From [Clostridium] innocuum (GTDB lineage: Bacteria > Bacillota_I > Bacilli_A > Erysipelotrichales > Erysipelotrichaceae): a stretch of 64,000 nt of DNA. Where the stretch lies: the NCBI GenBank assembly GCA_012317185.1, contig CP048838.1, forward strand, positions 1,364,001 through 1,428,000, given 5' to 3'. Positions within the stretch are counted from its first letter, which is position 1. Each line of letters starts with the position of its first letter. The notes beneath the pieces were generated by a model. The model had not been told where the DNA came from and searched no databases. It saw nothing but the letters and a program-made list of their open reading frames with translations. Made by a program: the position numbers and the translations under genes. Shown here piece by piece: positions 1 through 9,779 of the stretch.

Positions 1-3000
1 GCTTTATAGTAGTATGTGGAATCAATGCTTGACTGTCCGGCTGCAATTCATCAGATCCTTTGTATTCGAGTTTGACCATCGCGTTGTGTAGGTCTATGAC
101 GGCATTATCCACAGCGCTTTGTGATCTCTTATCTGCCATTGCTTTTTCTGCATTCGCTATTGCATCCTGTAGTTTTGTCAAACTTTCCTTTGTGTATAGC
201 TGTTCTTCTGCTATCGTATCTTTGGCATCCTGTAGCATCTTCTGCAGGTCATCAAGATAAACACCATCTACGACGGTGATACTTACTCTCTTCATCACTT
301 TTTTTCCTGCATCGTTCACACCTTGGCTACTGACAGTTATATCCGCCTTGCCTGCTTTATTACCTTTAAGTGCAAATGCATAACCATCCGGTGTTATCGT
401 TTTGATTATTGATATAACACTTGGATCACTGCTCGTTACCTCATAGAAAGGATTTGAAGCATTACCTGGTGTTACACTTGCTTTAAAATCGACAATGCGG
501 TTTACATTTATCTGTGTTGGATTATTTTTATCCAATACGATATCTTTCACATTCTGTGTGGAGTCTTCGATAAATTGTATTTCATGCAGTGTCAGCATAC
601 GGTTTTCTTTACCACCTTCAGGAACTGTGTTCGGATCATTGTTTGCGATGGCCTGCCCATTACTTGTCAGTGGTGTAATCGTGATAGAAGTGATCTTACC
701 AGCATCCTTGGGAATATTAAATTCATAAATATTTTTCGCCTCGGATATAGTACCCAAGTCGACTTTCTGTCCGGCTTCCGTGTGTGCGACCGCTTTTATG
801 GATGTCATCCTTCCATTACCACTCTCCCTGTTATAAACCTTAAATGATGTAATGCCTCTTGCTTTGTCGAAGGTGAACTTCATATCTGTAGGAAGTTTCA
901 CATCAGGTGTTAAATCACTGGCACTTCCATAATAATATTTGAATTCGGCATTGTTGCTCAAATTACCATCAAATAATATCTTTTTCCAATCATCTTGCTG
1001 CCACAGGTTTGTTGCCGGCACATTGTTGTTCACATCATTGCTAAATGTTACTGATGGCACTTCATTTTCTGTCAAAATACGTTCTGTATTCGGAAGGGAG
1101 GGATCTTGTGGTGTTTTCAGCGGATTTATTTCCTTCAAACCACTGCTGACATACGTAACCTTTGCCTCTGAATAGAATGCATCTGTGATATTCATATCTT
1201 TCATAGCAATGAATTCAAAGGTACACAGATCCTGTGTTCCACTGATCATAGTCTGGTTACCGATATCAGAAAATACGACATTCAAATTAAAATCATTTAC
1301 AGAATCTGCTTCCTTCTCCACTTTTTTGCGTGAGAATGCGAACTGTTTCATATTGATCGTAGCAAGAGACGGCTTCGTAGTAATATAATTCAGATCACTG
1401 CTATTGAATGGTAATTGAAATCCTAAGGCGTATACATTTTTCATATTTATGCCATATGCCTTGATACTGAGCTTTTCTCCTTTTTTCACATCGGCTTTAT
1501 CCGCAACGAACTGAATGTTCCCTTCAGGGATACCTGCTGGCTTAGCGATTCCGCCATTCAACTGTGTTGTTGTATATGCTACGTCTAGCGCATCGATATA
1601 GCCGTTATTATTCCAGTCCATATCCTTTACCTGACCCCATGCTGCATCGCCTTTTTCCAAACCAACATAGTTATCGATCTGCGTCAGGTCATTATCATCG
1701 ACAACACCGTCTTTATTTGTATCTCCTGGGAGAATGCCTTCTGTTCCATCTATTTTATATGGCTGCATTTCAGCAGCTGAGAAGAATCCACCTTTTGATT
1801 TACGTGGGACAAGCTTCAGATATCTTGCGCGTACACCTTTCAAATCCACAGTCTTCGTATCACGAACGCTCATATCATTTGAGTATGTCCATTCATCTTG
1901 CACCCCTTCATGAACCAGTGAGTAATCCGTACCGTCTATACTTGCGTAAATATCCATCTGTTGAACAGCTCCGTTTCCCTTATTGTCCTGACGTGGGGTA
2001 TATTCGAATCGATCCATATCATATACTTTCTTCATATCCATTATGAAGTCTTTATTAATTGCATTGTCTGTGGAATGGAACATGTTACCATAATCAAAAT
2101 CCAGAGCATTCTTTACTGCACCCCATTGATCGCCATACGGCCATTTCAATTCGATATCCTTTGGTACATTGCGGTATGGATCTAATGCGCTTTGAGCTTC
2201 TAACGGAGCACTCCATGCAGAGAATCCGTCTTCATTGATTGCACGGATACGATATGTATGCTTGGAATGGTATTCCAGATCTTCATGGGTATAGCTTGTA
2301 GAGGTGATACCCCCCTGTATCACACCATCTGTTTCCACTTCATAACCGGTTGCGCCACTTACAGCACTCCAAGTTAGAGGAATCGAGGTAGGTGTCACAT
2401 TGTCTTCATCCACAGTGAGATTCTGCGGTACACCAAGATTTTTATTCAACTCATATTTATTCAGTTTTCCATCATTGACGAAATCCTTCACCTGCAGCTG
2501 TACTGCTTTGTTATTAACATTCATTTTCGCAAATTTAACATACAGTTTCGGTGTTGTAGTTATTTCTTTTGAGGCAAAATCACTGTCAGCGGTAGCATAC
2601 TTATTTAGATTCGGTTTTGCATTATAGAAATATGTATTTCCTTTAGCTTTATCAAACTCCTCTTGTGAAGTAACCACAGTGAAGTCTGCTTTATTCAGTG
2701 TCTGATCTCCAACTTTAGCAGTGATATCACTAGGCTCTTTGGACACATTAACAACAAAGGTGGTTTCCCGATTCGCATTGTAGCCGCCATAGCTTCCTGT
2801 ACTCTTTTCAGCTGTCAGTGTTGCTGTACCATTATCAACTTTGCTTGTAAAGTGTGTTGTTACCACATCGCCATACGTAGGTTGATCCTTGTTCGTATTA
2901 TCGATAGATTTACCATCATCTTCATATAATGTATAGTTCGTGCTTTTTTTTGTTGCATCAGGATAAAATTCTACGATTCGCTTTGACTTATCCAATCCTT

Positions 3001-5209
3001 TTGTATTTGTATCAGAAATCGGTTCAGCATTATTATTTTCTGTAAACATAGGTAATATTGCTCCGTTTTTCACAAATAATGGAAGTTTCCAGATCGGTGC
3101 GTCGAAATTATTAAGAGTCTGATTTCCACGATATTGTTTTCCTGTAAAATAATCGATCCATACCTGATCTTCATCCGGCAAATAAATGCCATTACGGATA
3201 TCATCACCATTATCTTTCATCGCAGTATCTTGATATATTGGAGCAACAAGCAGATTTTGCCCCATCATGAACTGATACTGCACATTGGTGCCATAAGTGT
3301 TAGGATCATCTGGATATTCTAGAAACATCGCACGTACCTGCGGTTTTCCTTTTTCACTGCCCTCACCGAGATTTGCAGATGTATAAGCCGTAGAATAAAT
3401 ATAAGGCATCAGTTCTGCACGCAGCTTGAGATACATACGATTGATGGAGGTCGTATCCTCACCAAAAATATAAGGTTTTTTAGGGAAACTTCCCCAGCCA
3501 TCCATATCCAACATCATCGTAGTAAACGATTTCCACTGGATATCTCTTGTTTGAATTAGTGAACTTCCTCCAAAGATTCCATCAACATCACTGGATACGT
3601 TTGGATTACCGCTTAAACTTTGTCCGATATATGTAGGAATATGGAAACGTATATATTCCCAGTTGCCACCAGTTTGATCGCCTGTCCAGATACCGCCATA
3701 CCGCTGTGTGCCTGCCCAGCCATCAAGTGTTACAATCGTAGGACGATCTTTTGTTTCAGCTACGATATCGTATGCATGGCTAATTCCGTTCAATCCGAAT
3801 GAATATCCCTGACCTACCCAGGCCACATCAGTCTTCAAGGTCCGGATACCGCCCTCTTTGACTTCTTTTTCAAAATCTCTTTGCAAATGAATTGGTTCTT
3901 TCGGATTCGGTGTCAGGTCTGATTGCGTCCATAATCCGGTACCAATACCGTATTGCGCGGCATATTGCGTGAAATTTTTCAGATTTGCGATATTATCATC
4001 CAGTGATGTATCACTTTGACCATAACCACAGCCATACCCATCGTTAGGGATAAACCAGCCAAATGGCATATCATTAGAAACATGTCCGTCAATAACTGCA
4101 CGCGCAGAAAACTTATATGCTGAATCATTTTTATCGCTCTTACCATTTAGCGTTTCGAGCGTCCAACCGGGTTCGGCAACACCGGCATTGTTTTTTTCCT
4201 GATAACGCTTTCCATCCTCAAGAAGAGAACCACTATTTCCAGATGCTGCCTTCCATTCATCACGGTTATAACAGTTCAAATGACCAAGATAGAAGGATTT
4301 CATCGGCATCAGTGCCGGGTCTCCTGTAAGTTTGAAATAGCTGTTCAGAATATCCGTAGGTTTATCACCCACAAAGAAATAGGCATCAAAGCGGTTCTCA
4401 TTATGCGTTGTAGTAACCTTTCCTTCTGTTGTATTGCCAAAATCATATTTACCGGGTTTGAACGTATTCCGTACGACCCCATATCCGTTTGTTGACCAAT
4501 AAAAAGGGTTCGGGCTGGAAACTTTTCCATCTGTCCATCCGTTTTCATTGACGATATTGATTGCTTGTCCGGTATGTACAAATCTACCGTTCTGTGTACC
4601 GCCTCCGTAGAAATTCTCATTGCCTTGTTTTTTCAGTGTTTGAATCGTACTTCCGGATTTGTATTGTATTGGTGCACTTTCTTCCCAAATGACCTCCTTT
4701 GTTTTTGCATTTAGAAGTTTCATCATAGACGTGGCCTTATCAATCTCTAGGCGTACGCTGTCTGTTGAAATCGTTATGTATCCATCTGTTTCCTCTACTG
4801 TAGGTGATGGTTTGTTGTATTCTGAAGAATCATCTTTCTGCTGTATGATCCTACCTGTCTCTTCAGAGTTATTTGGCGTGGCGTAGTCTTTGAAACTATC
4901 ACTCTTGCCATCCGGCTCCATATCAAAACGGAAAAGATTGTTTTCAAGAAATGTAATTTGAGCTTTTTCACCGTTTTCATACGCAACCGTTACAATGTTA
5001 TCCTGCTTTGCGGCGCTTGCAACGGAACTCAGGTATGTATAGCCTGACTTCGGCTTTAGAATATTTACAGCGGTCTGATCTTTTATTGTATCCTTTTTTA
5101 CGGATGTAGCGGTGACGGAATCAGCCAAAACTCCAATAGTTGTGCTTCCTGCTGCCATAGCAGCTGCGGTACTCAATACGATTGCCTTATTCACTGTTTT
5201 TCTTTTCAA
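1..5209 (-). CDS. Secreted modular GH31 glycosidase (3' end outside window)
   Basis: About 1736 codons are open with no stop before the left edge, so the C-terminus is missing. I start at TTG 5209 (KRKTVNKAIVLS...) behind AAAGGGAGGG; no ATG fits. Residues 1-30 are a signal peptide. A GH31 N-terminal sandwich and barrel cover roughly residues 60-800; LKTDVAW has the presumed nucleophile Asp461 and WTGDQ the presumed acid/base Asp511. Then come FN3 (about 925-1006), a discoidin-like domain (1008-1150), a type I dockerin with two Ca-loops (GDTNKDGVVDDND, DWNNNGYIDALD; 1159-1216), a cohesin-like domain (1225-1373), another carbohydrate-binding-like domain, Big_2, and a FIVAR module (~1645-1710). 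The architecture fits a host-glycan enzyme of the kind known in Clostridium perfringens. Substrate is unproven; the barrel motifs look like the alpha-N-acetylgalactosaminidase branch of GH31, held loosely. Confidence 0.9.
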   Translation of the reverse strand, partial: MKRKTVNKAIVLSTAAAMAAGSTTIGVLADSVTATSVKKDTIKDQTAVNILKPKSGYTYLSSVASAAKQDNIVTVAYENGEKAQITFLENNLFRFDMEPDGKSDSFKDYATPNNSEETGRIIQQKDDSSEYNKPSPTVEETDGYITISTDSVRLEIDKATSMMKLLNAKTKEVIWEESAPIQYKSGSTIQTLKKQGNENFYGGGTQNGRFVHTGQAINIVNENGWTDGKVSSPNPFYWSTNGYGVVRNTFKPGKYDFGNTTEGKVTTTHNENRFDAYFFVGDKPTDILNSYFKLTGDPALMPMKSFYLGHLNCYNRDEWKAASGNSGSLLEDGKRYQEKNNAGVAEPGWTLETLNGKSDKNDSAYKFSARAVIDGHVSNDMPFGWFIPNDGYGCGYGQSDTSLDDNIANLKNFTQYAAQYGIGTGLWTQSDLTPNPKEPIHLQRDFEKEVKEGGIRTLKTDVAWVGQGYSFGLNGISHAYDIVAETKDRPTIVTLDGWAGTQRYGGIWTGDQTGGNWEYIRFHIPTYIGQSLSGNPNVSSDVDGIFGGSSLIQTRDIQWKSFTTMMLDMDGWGSFPKKPYIFGEDTTSINRMYLKLRAELMPYIYSTAYTSANLGEGSEKGKPQVRAMFLEYPDDPNTYGTNVQYQFMMGQNLLVAPIYQDTAMKDNGDDIRNGIYLPDEDQVWIDYFTGKQYRGNQTLNNFDAPIWKLPLFVKNGAILPMFTENNNAEPISDTNTKGLDKSKRIVEFYPDATKKSTNYTLYEDDGKSIDNTNKDQPTYGDVVTTHFTSKVDNGTATLTAEKSTGSYGGYNANRETTFVVNVSKEPSDITAKVGDQTLNKADFTVVTSQEEFDKAKGNTYFYNAKPNLNKYATADSDFASKEITTTPKLYVKFAKMNVNNKAVQLQVKDFVNDGKLNKYELNKNLGVPQNLTVDEDNVTPTSIPLTWSAVSGATGYEVETDGVIQGGITSTSYTHEDLEYHSKHTYRIRAINEDGFSAWSAPLEAQSALDPYRNVPKDIELKWPYGDQWGAVKNALDFDYGNMFHSTDNAINKDFIMDMKKVYDMDRFEYTPRQDNKGNGAVQQMDIYASIDGTDYSLVHEGVQDEWTYSNDMSVRDTKTVDLKGVRARYLKLVPRKSKGGFFSAAEMQPYKIDGTEGILPGDTNKDGVVDDNDLTQIDNYVGLEKGDAAWGQVKDMDWNNNGYIDALDVAYTTTQLNGGIAKPAGIPEGNIQFVADKADVKKGEKLSIKAYGINMKNVYALGFQLPFNSSDLNYITTKPSLATINMKQFAFSRKKVEKEADSVNDFNLNVVFSDIGNQTMISGTQDLCTFEFIAMKDMNITDAFYSEAKVTYVSSGLKEINPLKTPQDPSLPNTERILTENEVPSVTFSNDVNNNVPATNLWQQDDWKKILFDGNLSNNAEFKYYYGSASDLTPDVKLPTDMKFTFDKARGITSFKVYNRESGNGRMTSIKAVAHTEAGQKVDLGTISEAKNIYEFNIPKDAGKITSITITPLTSNGQAIANNDPNTVPEGGKENRMLTLHEIQFIEDSTQNVKDIVLDKNNPTQINVNRIVDFKASVTPGNASNPFYEVTSSDPSVISIIKTITPDGYAFALKGNKAGKADITVSSQGVNDAGKKVMKRVSITVVDGVYLDDLQKMLQDAKDTIAEEQLYTKESLTKLQDAIANAEKAMADKRSQSAVDNAVIDLHNAMVKLEYKGSDELQPDSQALIPHTTIK

Positions 5210-5224
5210 GTTCTTACCCTCCCT

Positions 5225-5260
5225 TTAACGATAACAATACCAAAAACAAAACAGTAGCAT
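5225..5260 (-). CDS. Possible 11-residue leader peptide before the GH31 gene
   Basis: Minus-strand ATG at 5260 follows GGATAGGAGGTGCAC, a very good ribosome site, and encodes MLLFCFWYCYR before TAA. The stop lies 15 bases upstream of the TTG start of the GH31 gene, whose own site overlaps the end of this frame. It could couple or attenuate translation, or be chance. No conserved counterpart is available to test it. Confidence 0.3.
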   Translation of the reverse strand: MLLFCFWYCYR

Positions 5261-6007
5261 GTGCACCTCCTATCCGAATATACCACCTCCTCATCTAGAT
5301 GGCTCATCTCAAGAATATGTCTTTGTGCATTTGTTTCATAAAGTATACGATTAGATATACTGATGAATATTTATTCTTCAGTTTTTTTTATCGTTTACCT
5401 ACGATTTCATAGGGCTTACAATATGATTTTCTTGTACAGGCACTCTTTTTATAATCGTATACCTTTATAAACAATTCCATTCACACCAAGACTTACTTGT
5501 AACCGATTTCATTTTACTGTAACTTACGTTTGCAGTAAACCCTTACAGTTTGTGTTTTTCAACAATAATTTTGTACTTTTTATTTATTAGCATCCATATA
5601 ATATATTATAAAGAAATATCAGGATACACATAGAATAATTTCCAAGTTCGATTGTATCCATAACATTTGAATAAGTGAGCATATCGGAAAAGCTGTTTCG
5701 CTTTCCATTATCTATAAAAGTGGATGAAGGATATTTTTGATAAAAATGCTAATCAATAGTAGATAACATTGCAATTCTTGCTAAAAAATAGGAATGATAG
5801 AGTCAAAACTTTATGTAATTTCATATGATTGATAAGAAATGCTTGAAAACTGACATATCAAGAGACATTGAAGAATAGTCTATTATTTATAATTAGCATA
5901 CGAATCTATACCTCTATCAGAAATGCTATAATAGATTTAATCTCTACATAAGATATTCTTGAAAGAATTTGATTCCATAACTTTTACTCTATCTAGAAAT
6001 AATTTAC
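5261..6007. other. AT-rich gene-free stretch
   Basis: No reading frame with a credible start and ribosome site is visible on either strand. The part next to the GH31 gene must hold its promoter, but I could not fix a convincing -35/-10 pair. TATACT on the minus strand near 5342-5347 is the best -10 candidate. Confidence 0.5.
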
Positions 6008-6036
6008 TTGACATTTATTAGGAATATTTGTATTAT
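6008..6036 (+). promoter_or_regulatory. Sigma-A promoter of a short terminated transcript
   Basis: TTGACA at 6008-6013, 17-bp spacer and TATTAT at 6031-6036 form a near-consensus vegetative promoter. A terminator follows after only about 40-70 bases (6080-6115), ahead of the recombinase gene, so the default product should be a short leader or small RNA of ~75 nt. Confidence 0.7.
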
Positions 6037-6079
6037 AATGATGTATTAAAAAAAAAAACCTACTGGTTAGTTCAATCAA

Positions 6080-6115
6080 AGCGTCCTTGTAGATTCATAC
6101 GTGGATGCTTTTTTT
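6080..6115 (+). terminator. Intrinsic terminator in recombinase leader
   Basis: Stem AGCGTCC/GGATGCT (one G-U pair) is followed by seven T. It lies between the promoter at 6008 and the recombinase start at 6254, so expression of the recombinase requires read-through or another promoter. Confidence 0.65.
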
Positions 6116-6165
6116 GTTCTAAAAAGCAATTAAAGGGCGGAGATATGGAATATAATTTTTCTCTT

Positions 6166-6196
6166 CATATGTCAAAGGAAGGAACTTTGACATATG
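6166..6196. repeat. Perfect 12-bp inverted repeat upstream of recombinase
   Basis: CATATGTCAAAG at 6166-6177 is repeated in inverse at 6185-6196 around a 7-bp centre. It is 57 bp from the recombinase start. It may be a crossover/binding site or operator; no T-run follows, so it is not a simple terminator. Confidence 0.7.
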
Positions 6197-6253
6197 AGAT
6201 AAAAATCATCCTCAGAAAGTGTGTGGTATTCTCACACGAAGGAGGAAAAAACT

Positions 6254-7564
6254 ATGAAAGTATTTGGCTATGCCAGAAGAAGTTCGTCAGAAAAAAGTAA
6301 ATCGAACTACAGCATCGAATCACAAAAACGTGTATGCAATGAGCTTGCTGCAAGAGATAACAGGACGATTGAAAAATGGTATATTGATGAAGGATATTCC
6401 GGAACAACTTTAAAGCGTCCCCACATGCAGGAGATGTTGAAGGCCATAGCTACAGCGAATCAAGAAATAATCATCTATGTCTGGTTAGCTTCCAGATTAT
6501 CCAGAAATGCGAATCATTGCAATTCCCTTCGTTATGTTTTTAGCAAGTATAATGTCACCGTCATCTCTGATAATAGAGACTGGGCGAGTCTGGAAGACAT
6601 CGCATTACACCCGGATAAGACGATCGGTCCACGGATCATTACACTTTCCGATGAAACAGAGGTGCATCGTGATCGTAAGAGAACACGTATAGGTCTCACC
6701 ACATCAGCTTATAAAGGGAATTATACGAAAGGAGGAAAGACGCCACCTACCGGCTATCTGTTTAAGAATAATCCGGGTGAGAATGCGAGAGGAAGAAAAG
6801 TAGAAATCGACGCTACCTATGTCGAAACGATGCTATACATCTTAACGCAGGTCCATGATCATAAGAGATCATTGGACTCACTGGCAATCGAATTAGACTT
6901 CAAACAGGCTTGTGGAGTACACTGGTCCTATACAAAAATCTACAAAGCGGTCACAGACCCAATCATTTACGGAAGGCTCCTGACCTCGTATGTCGACATC
7001 CAGGATCATTCTCCTGCATATTGTTCACAGAAATATTACGAAGAGATACAGAAAATATTACATGGGAGAAGGAAAGAATATCATTACAAATACTTATTTA
7101 AGAATCTAATCAAATGCGGAGACTGTGATTGTTGGTGTAGTGAGATTCCTACGATCCACTATCCACGGAATGGAAATAAAAAAGGCAGAAGAGTTTACAA
7201 ATATTATTATTGTCCTTGTTGTAAGCAGAGGATCAATGAACAAGTCCTGCTACACAAAATGATCCATCATATCAATGCGATTTTGGATGAGACCACGAAT
7301 TTTGACGTTGTGGAAGATATCTCCAGGAGGATTGGAAAACTGGAAAAGCGCTTGGAGTTTCTTGACATTGAATATGAAGAAGGCTACCTTGATGATGATT
7401 CTTATATCGAAGAGCGCAAGAAACTGCTATCTAAGAAAAGAAATTTAGACAAGGATATGAAAAGATTAAGGAATAAAGCAATAAAAAAATTCAATGAGTA
7501 TACATACAGCGAACAGAAGCAGATCATCAAAAGATCATTTTTTTGTATTAGCGTAGATCTATAA
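6254..7564 (+). CDS. Large serine recombinase
   Basis: 436 residues from ATG 6254, chosen because GGAGGAAAAAACT precedes it. The N-terminal resolvase domain (about 1-150) has the catalytic serine in YARRS (Ser10) and the SRLSR arginine motif. A Recombinase domain follows (about 160-265), then a zinc ribbon (CGDCDCWC ... CPCC, about residues 292-335) and a charged coiled coil (~360-420). This order is that of large serine integrases and transposon recombinases. The protein is a little shorter than most phage integrases. No excisionase, phage or transposon cargo is nearby, so the gene is solitary: a decayed element, a resident invertase or a minimal mobile unit are all possible. Confidence 0.9.
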   Translation: MKVFGYARRSSSEKSKSNYSIESQKRVCNELAARDNRTIEKWYIDEGYSGTTLKRPHMQEMLKAIATANQEIIIYVWLASRLSRNANHCNSLRYVFSKYNVTVISDNRDWASLEDIALHPDKTIGPRIITLSDETEVHRDRKRTRIGLTTSAYKGNYTKGGKTPPTGYLFKNNPGENARGRKVEIDATYVETMLYILTQVHDHKRSLDSLAIELDFKQACGVHWSYTKIYKAVTDPIIYGRLLTSYVDIQDHSPAYCSQKYYEEIQKILHGRRKEYHYKYLFKNLIKCGDCDCWCSEIPTIHYPRNGNKKGRRVYKYYYCPCCKQRINEQVLLHKMIHHINAILDETTNFDVVEDISRRIGKLEKRLEFLDIEYEEGYLDDDSYIEERKKLLSKKRNLDKDMKRLRNKAIKKFNEYTYSEQKQIIKRSFFCISVDL

Positions 7565-8515
7565 ACGAAATGTATCATCAACATAGACAATTTAGAGAAA
7601 TGATCCTATGTATAAAGCTGGAGCAAAAATCACAACCTCAGCTTTAAAATTAAAAAAGGGGTTTACAATTTTATATAGAAGGTATAAAATGTAAGTGACC
7701 AGAGGTGTCGAGGTGAGGAGATAATATTTCGCTTTATCATCCGTTCTCCCTCCATATACCAAACAAGTCGATAACTATCGGCTTTTTTTGTGCTTTACCG
7801 AAGTTTTGACCAACATTATTATAGAAATTCTGTATGAATTATTCTATTTCGTATGTGGCAAATATTGAATCATTGTTTATTTCAGTGATGGTTAGGTATT
7901 GCTTATCGACCGTTTATATTCTACATTACCCTGAATTCATTCTGGTAACTTGTTCTGTACATCTCTAAATACGGACTTGTCTTCTCTTTTGTAATTTTCA
8001 TCCGTACATTTCTTTTGCTCCTCTTTATTCCTGTTTTTATATTGACTTTATCTTTACCTACATTTTAAACTCTGGTGATTTGTAAACGTATGCCTCAAGA
8101 ATAATTCCACTTTTTACGATATACGGTTTATATTAACTTTTACTCAATTATCGTACGAGCTTTCTCTAATTATCAAAATAAGTAATATGCCGTTCCTCTC
8201 AGATTACTGCCTGCATAGTGGACGCTCCCTTTTTTTTGTAACAGCAATAATCTTTTTTTACAAAAGGATTGATAAGAAATATAGACTTTTATTTCCAGTA
8301 ATCATAAAACAAAAAAATGGGATGATATGAAATGTTTTAGTAATCTATTCGCTATTAATATAAAGAAAACACATTTTTATGTAAATTTTTATGAAAAACA
8401 TCTTTTATTTATACGAATTCTATGAAATGAAATTATCAAATATTGCAGTTCTTTTGCTTACGATTTAGATTTTTTCTGTTTGTATACTCATGAGAATTCT
8501 CTATGTGATAAATAA
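7565..8515. other. Gene-free AT-rich stretch with a possible small RNA
   Basis: No credible coding frame. TTTACA near 7663 and TATAAA near 7684 are promoter-like (15-bp spacing) and are followed by a GC-richer, foldable ~100-base stretch that ends in the terminator at 7765-7789; a small RNA is possible. Beyond 7800 I see only AT-rich sequence. Confidence 0.4.
7765..7789 (+). terminator. Intrinsic terminator
   Basis: AAGTCGATA/TATCGGCTT stem (one G-U) followed by a run of T. It would end either the recombinase transcript or the short transcript proposed to start near 7690. Confidence 0.65.
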
Positions 8516-9379
8516 TCAGTCATGCAGATACTGCTTGCGAGTATAATACAAATGCTTTCTACTTTCCTCGAAATTCGCATTATAGAAGCAAGAATATAGG
8601 ACATTCAGTGTATACTCAATAGCCAACTGAGATGAAAAGGAATACGTTGCAGTAGCCTTATCCTCCTCATTCGGTAAAAGAAGCACCAAATCACTTAGTC
8701 TTGCCAGAGGACTATCAATATTAGATGTCAACGCCACCATCTTTACACCTCTTTGCTTTAAAATCTTTGCCTCATTGATAACTTCTGCTGTTTTTCCGCT
8801 ATAGGAAACCATCATTGCGAAATCCTTGTTTGTGGCATTGGCACATAGATATGCCTGATCTGGCGATAGAATAGAAATCTTTACATACGTATTTATTTTC
8901 ATCATCTTTAACTGAAAGTCCAGTATACGAATAAAACTATCACTGACAGCAATCGCTAGAAGATTCTCCGCTTCCAGCATACACTGTACGACCTTTTCGA
9001 TGATCTGATAGTCCATATGCTTTAAGCAAGAATTGATGGTTGTTTTGGTAAGATATGCGATTTTCTGAGAAATAGAAACTGATGTATCTTCTACACTAAA
9101 TGGTGCATTTACATCGATAGGAAATTCCTTTACCATTTCAAAGCTTACATCCTTTGACAGTTGAATCTTAAATTCCTTATAACCATGAAATCCCAGCTTT
9201 TTACATAAGCGAATGATTGTAGTTGTAGAAGTAAAGGCTGCATTGGCTAATTCCTTAATAGACATCGTTACAGCACTGCTGCTGTTTTGTAAGATGTAAT
9301 TTGCGACAGCCTGTTCATTTGTGGAAAGACTTAGTTTCTCGAATTGTTCAAAAATAGTCATAGAATGTACTACGGTCAT
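8516..9379 (-). CDS. RpiR-family sugar-phosphate-sensing regulator
   Basis: 287 residues. Residues ~7-80 are an HTH_6 domain (SIKELANAAFTSTTTIIRLC, the recognition helix region) and ~115-255 an SIS domain (VSYSGKTAEVINEAK, LTSNIDSPLARLSD) that binds phosphosugars in this family. The start is uncertain: ATG 9379 is used, but ATG 9361 (MTIFEQFEKL) also fits the family N-terminus and neither has an ideally spaced ribosome site. It is divergent from the PTS operon beginning at 9780 and is the likely regulator of that operon, probably responding to the phosphorylated PTS substrate. Confidence 0.9.
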   Translation of the reverse strand: MTVVHSMTIFEQFEKLSLSTNEQAVANYILQNSSSAVTMSIKELANAAFTSTTTIIRLCKKLGFHGYKEFKIQLSKDVSFEMVKEFPIDVNAPFSVEDTSVSISQKIAYLTKTTINSCLKHMDYQIIEKVVQCMLEAENLLAIAVSDSFIRILDFQLKMMKINTYVKISILSPDQAYLCANATNKDFAMMVSYSGKTAEVINEAKILKQRGVKMVALTSNIDSPLARLSDLVLLLPNEEDKATATYSFSSQLAIEYTLNVLYSCFYNANFEESRKHLYYTRKQYLHD

Positions 9380-9662
9380 ACAGACAGCTTATCCCCTGTA
9401 TCTCGTATCTCCTTTCTTACCTAACGATTTTATATAGCATGTACACTTAGCAGAAAAATGCAGGAAGTCAAACATTTACAGCAAGCGATGAAAATTAAAA
9501 AATCATGTACGTCTATGTCTATTATATCATAGGTAGGGTATAAGAACGCGTTATATTCTCATCATTTTCCCATAGAATTTGTAGAAACTGTAAATAAGTT
9601 ACGCGAATCATAATCAAATAGGATTTTTGGAAGTAACAAAATTACAAAATGGAAGAAACGTA

Positions 9663-9713
9663 TTTACAAACCAGAAGTTTAATTTATAATAAAGGCGATG
9701 AAAACGTTTGCAT
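9663..9713 (+). promoter_or_regulatory. PTS operon promoter with CcpA (cre) site
   Basis: TTTACA at 9663-9668 and TATAAT at 9685-9690 are 16 bp apart. ATGAAAACGTTTGCAT at 9698-9713 matches the cre consensus WTGNAARCGNWWWCAW with one mismatch and lies over the transcription start, where CcpA would block initiation. This predicts glucose repression of the PTS operon. Confidence 0.8.
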
Positions 9714-9779
9714 CTTTGGGGAATTGTTTGAAAATGAATGCTTTATAGCAAAACTTTGAAGAAAAGGAGAAATATTATT

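Noticed and set aside
1..5000. Many plus-strand ORFs of 60-160 codons
   Set aside because: They are shadows of the long minus-strand GH31 gene, whose domains are clear.
6145..6300. 51-codon ORF with GGGCGGAG ribosome-like site overlapping the recombinase start
   Set aside because: It spans the inverted repeat at 6166-6196 and overlaps the better supported recombinase start in another frame; no sign of a conserved protein. Could be a leader ORF but is not supported enough to annotate.
7614..7645. AAAGCTG/CAGCTTT hairpin right after the recombinase as its terminator
   Set aside because: It is followed by A-rich rather than T-rich sequence and has an 18-base loop.
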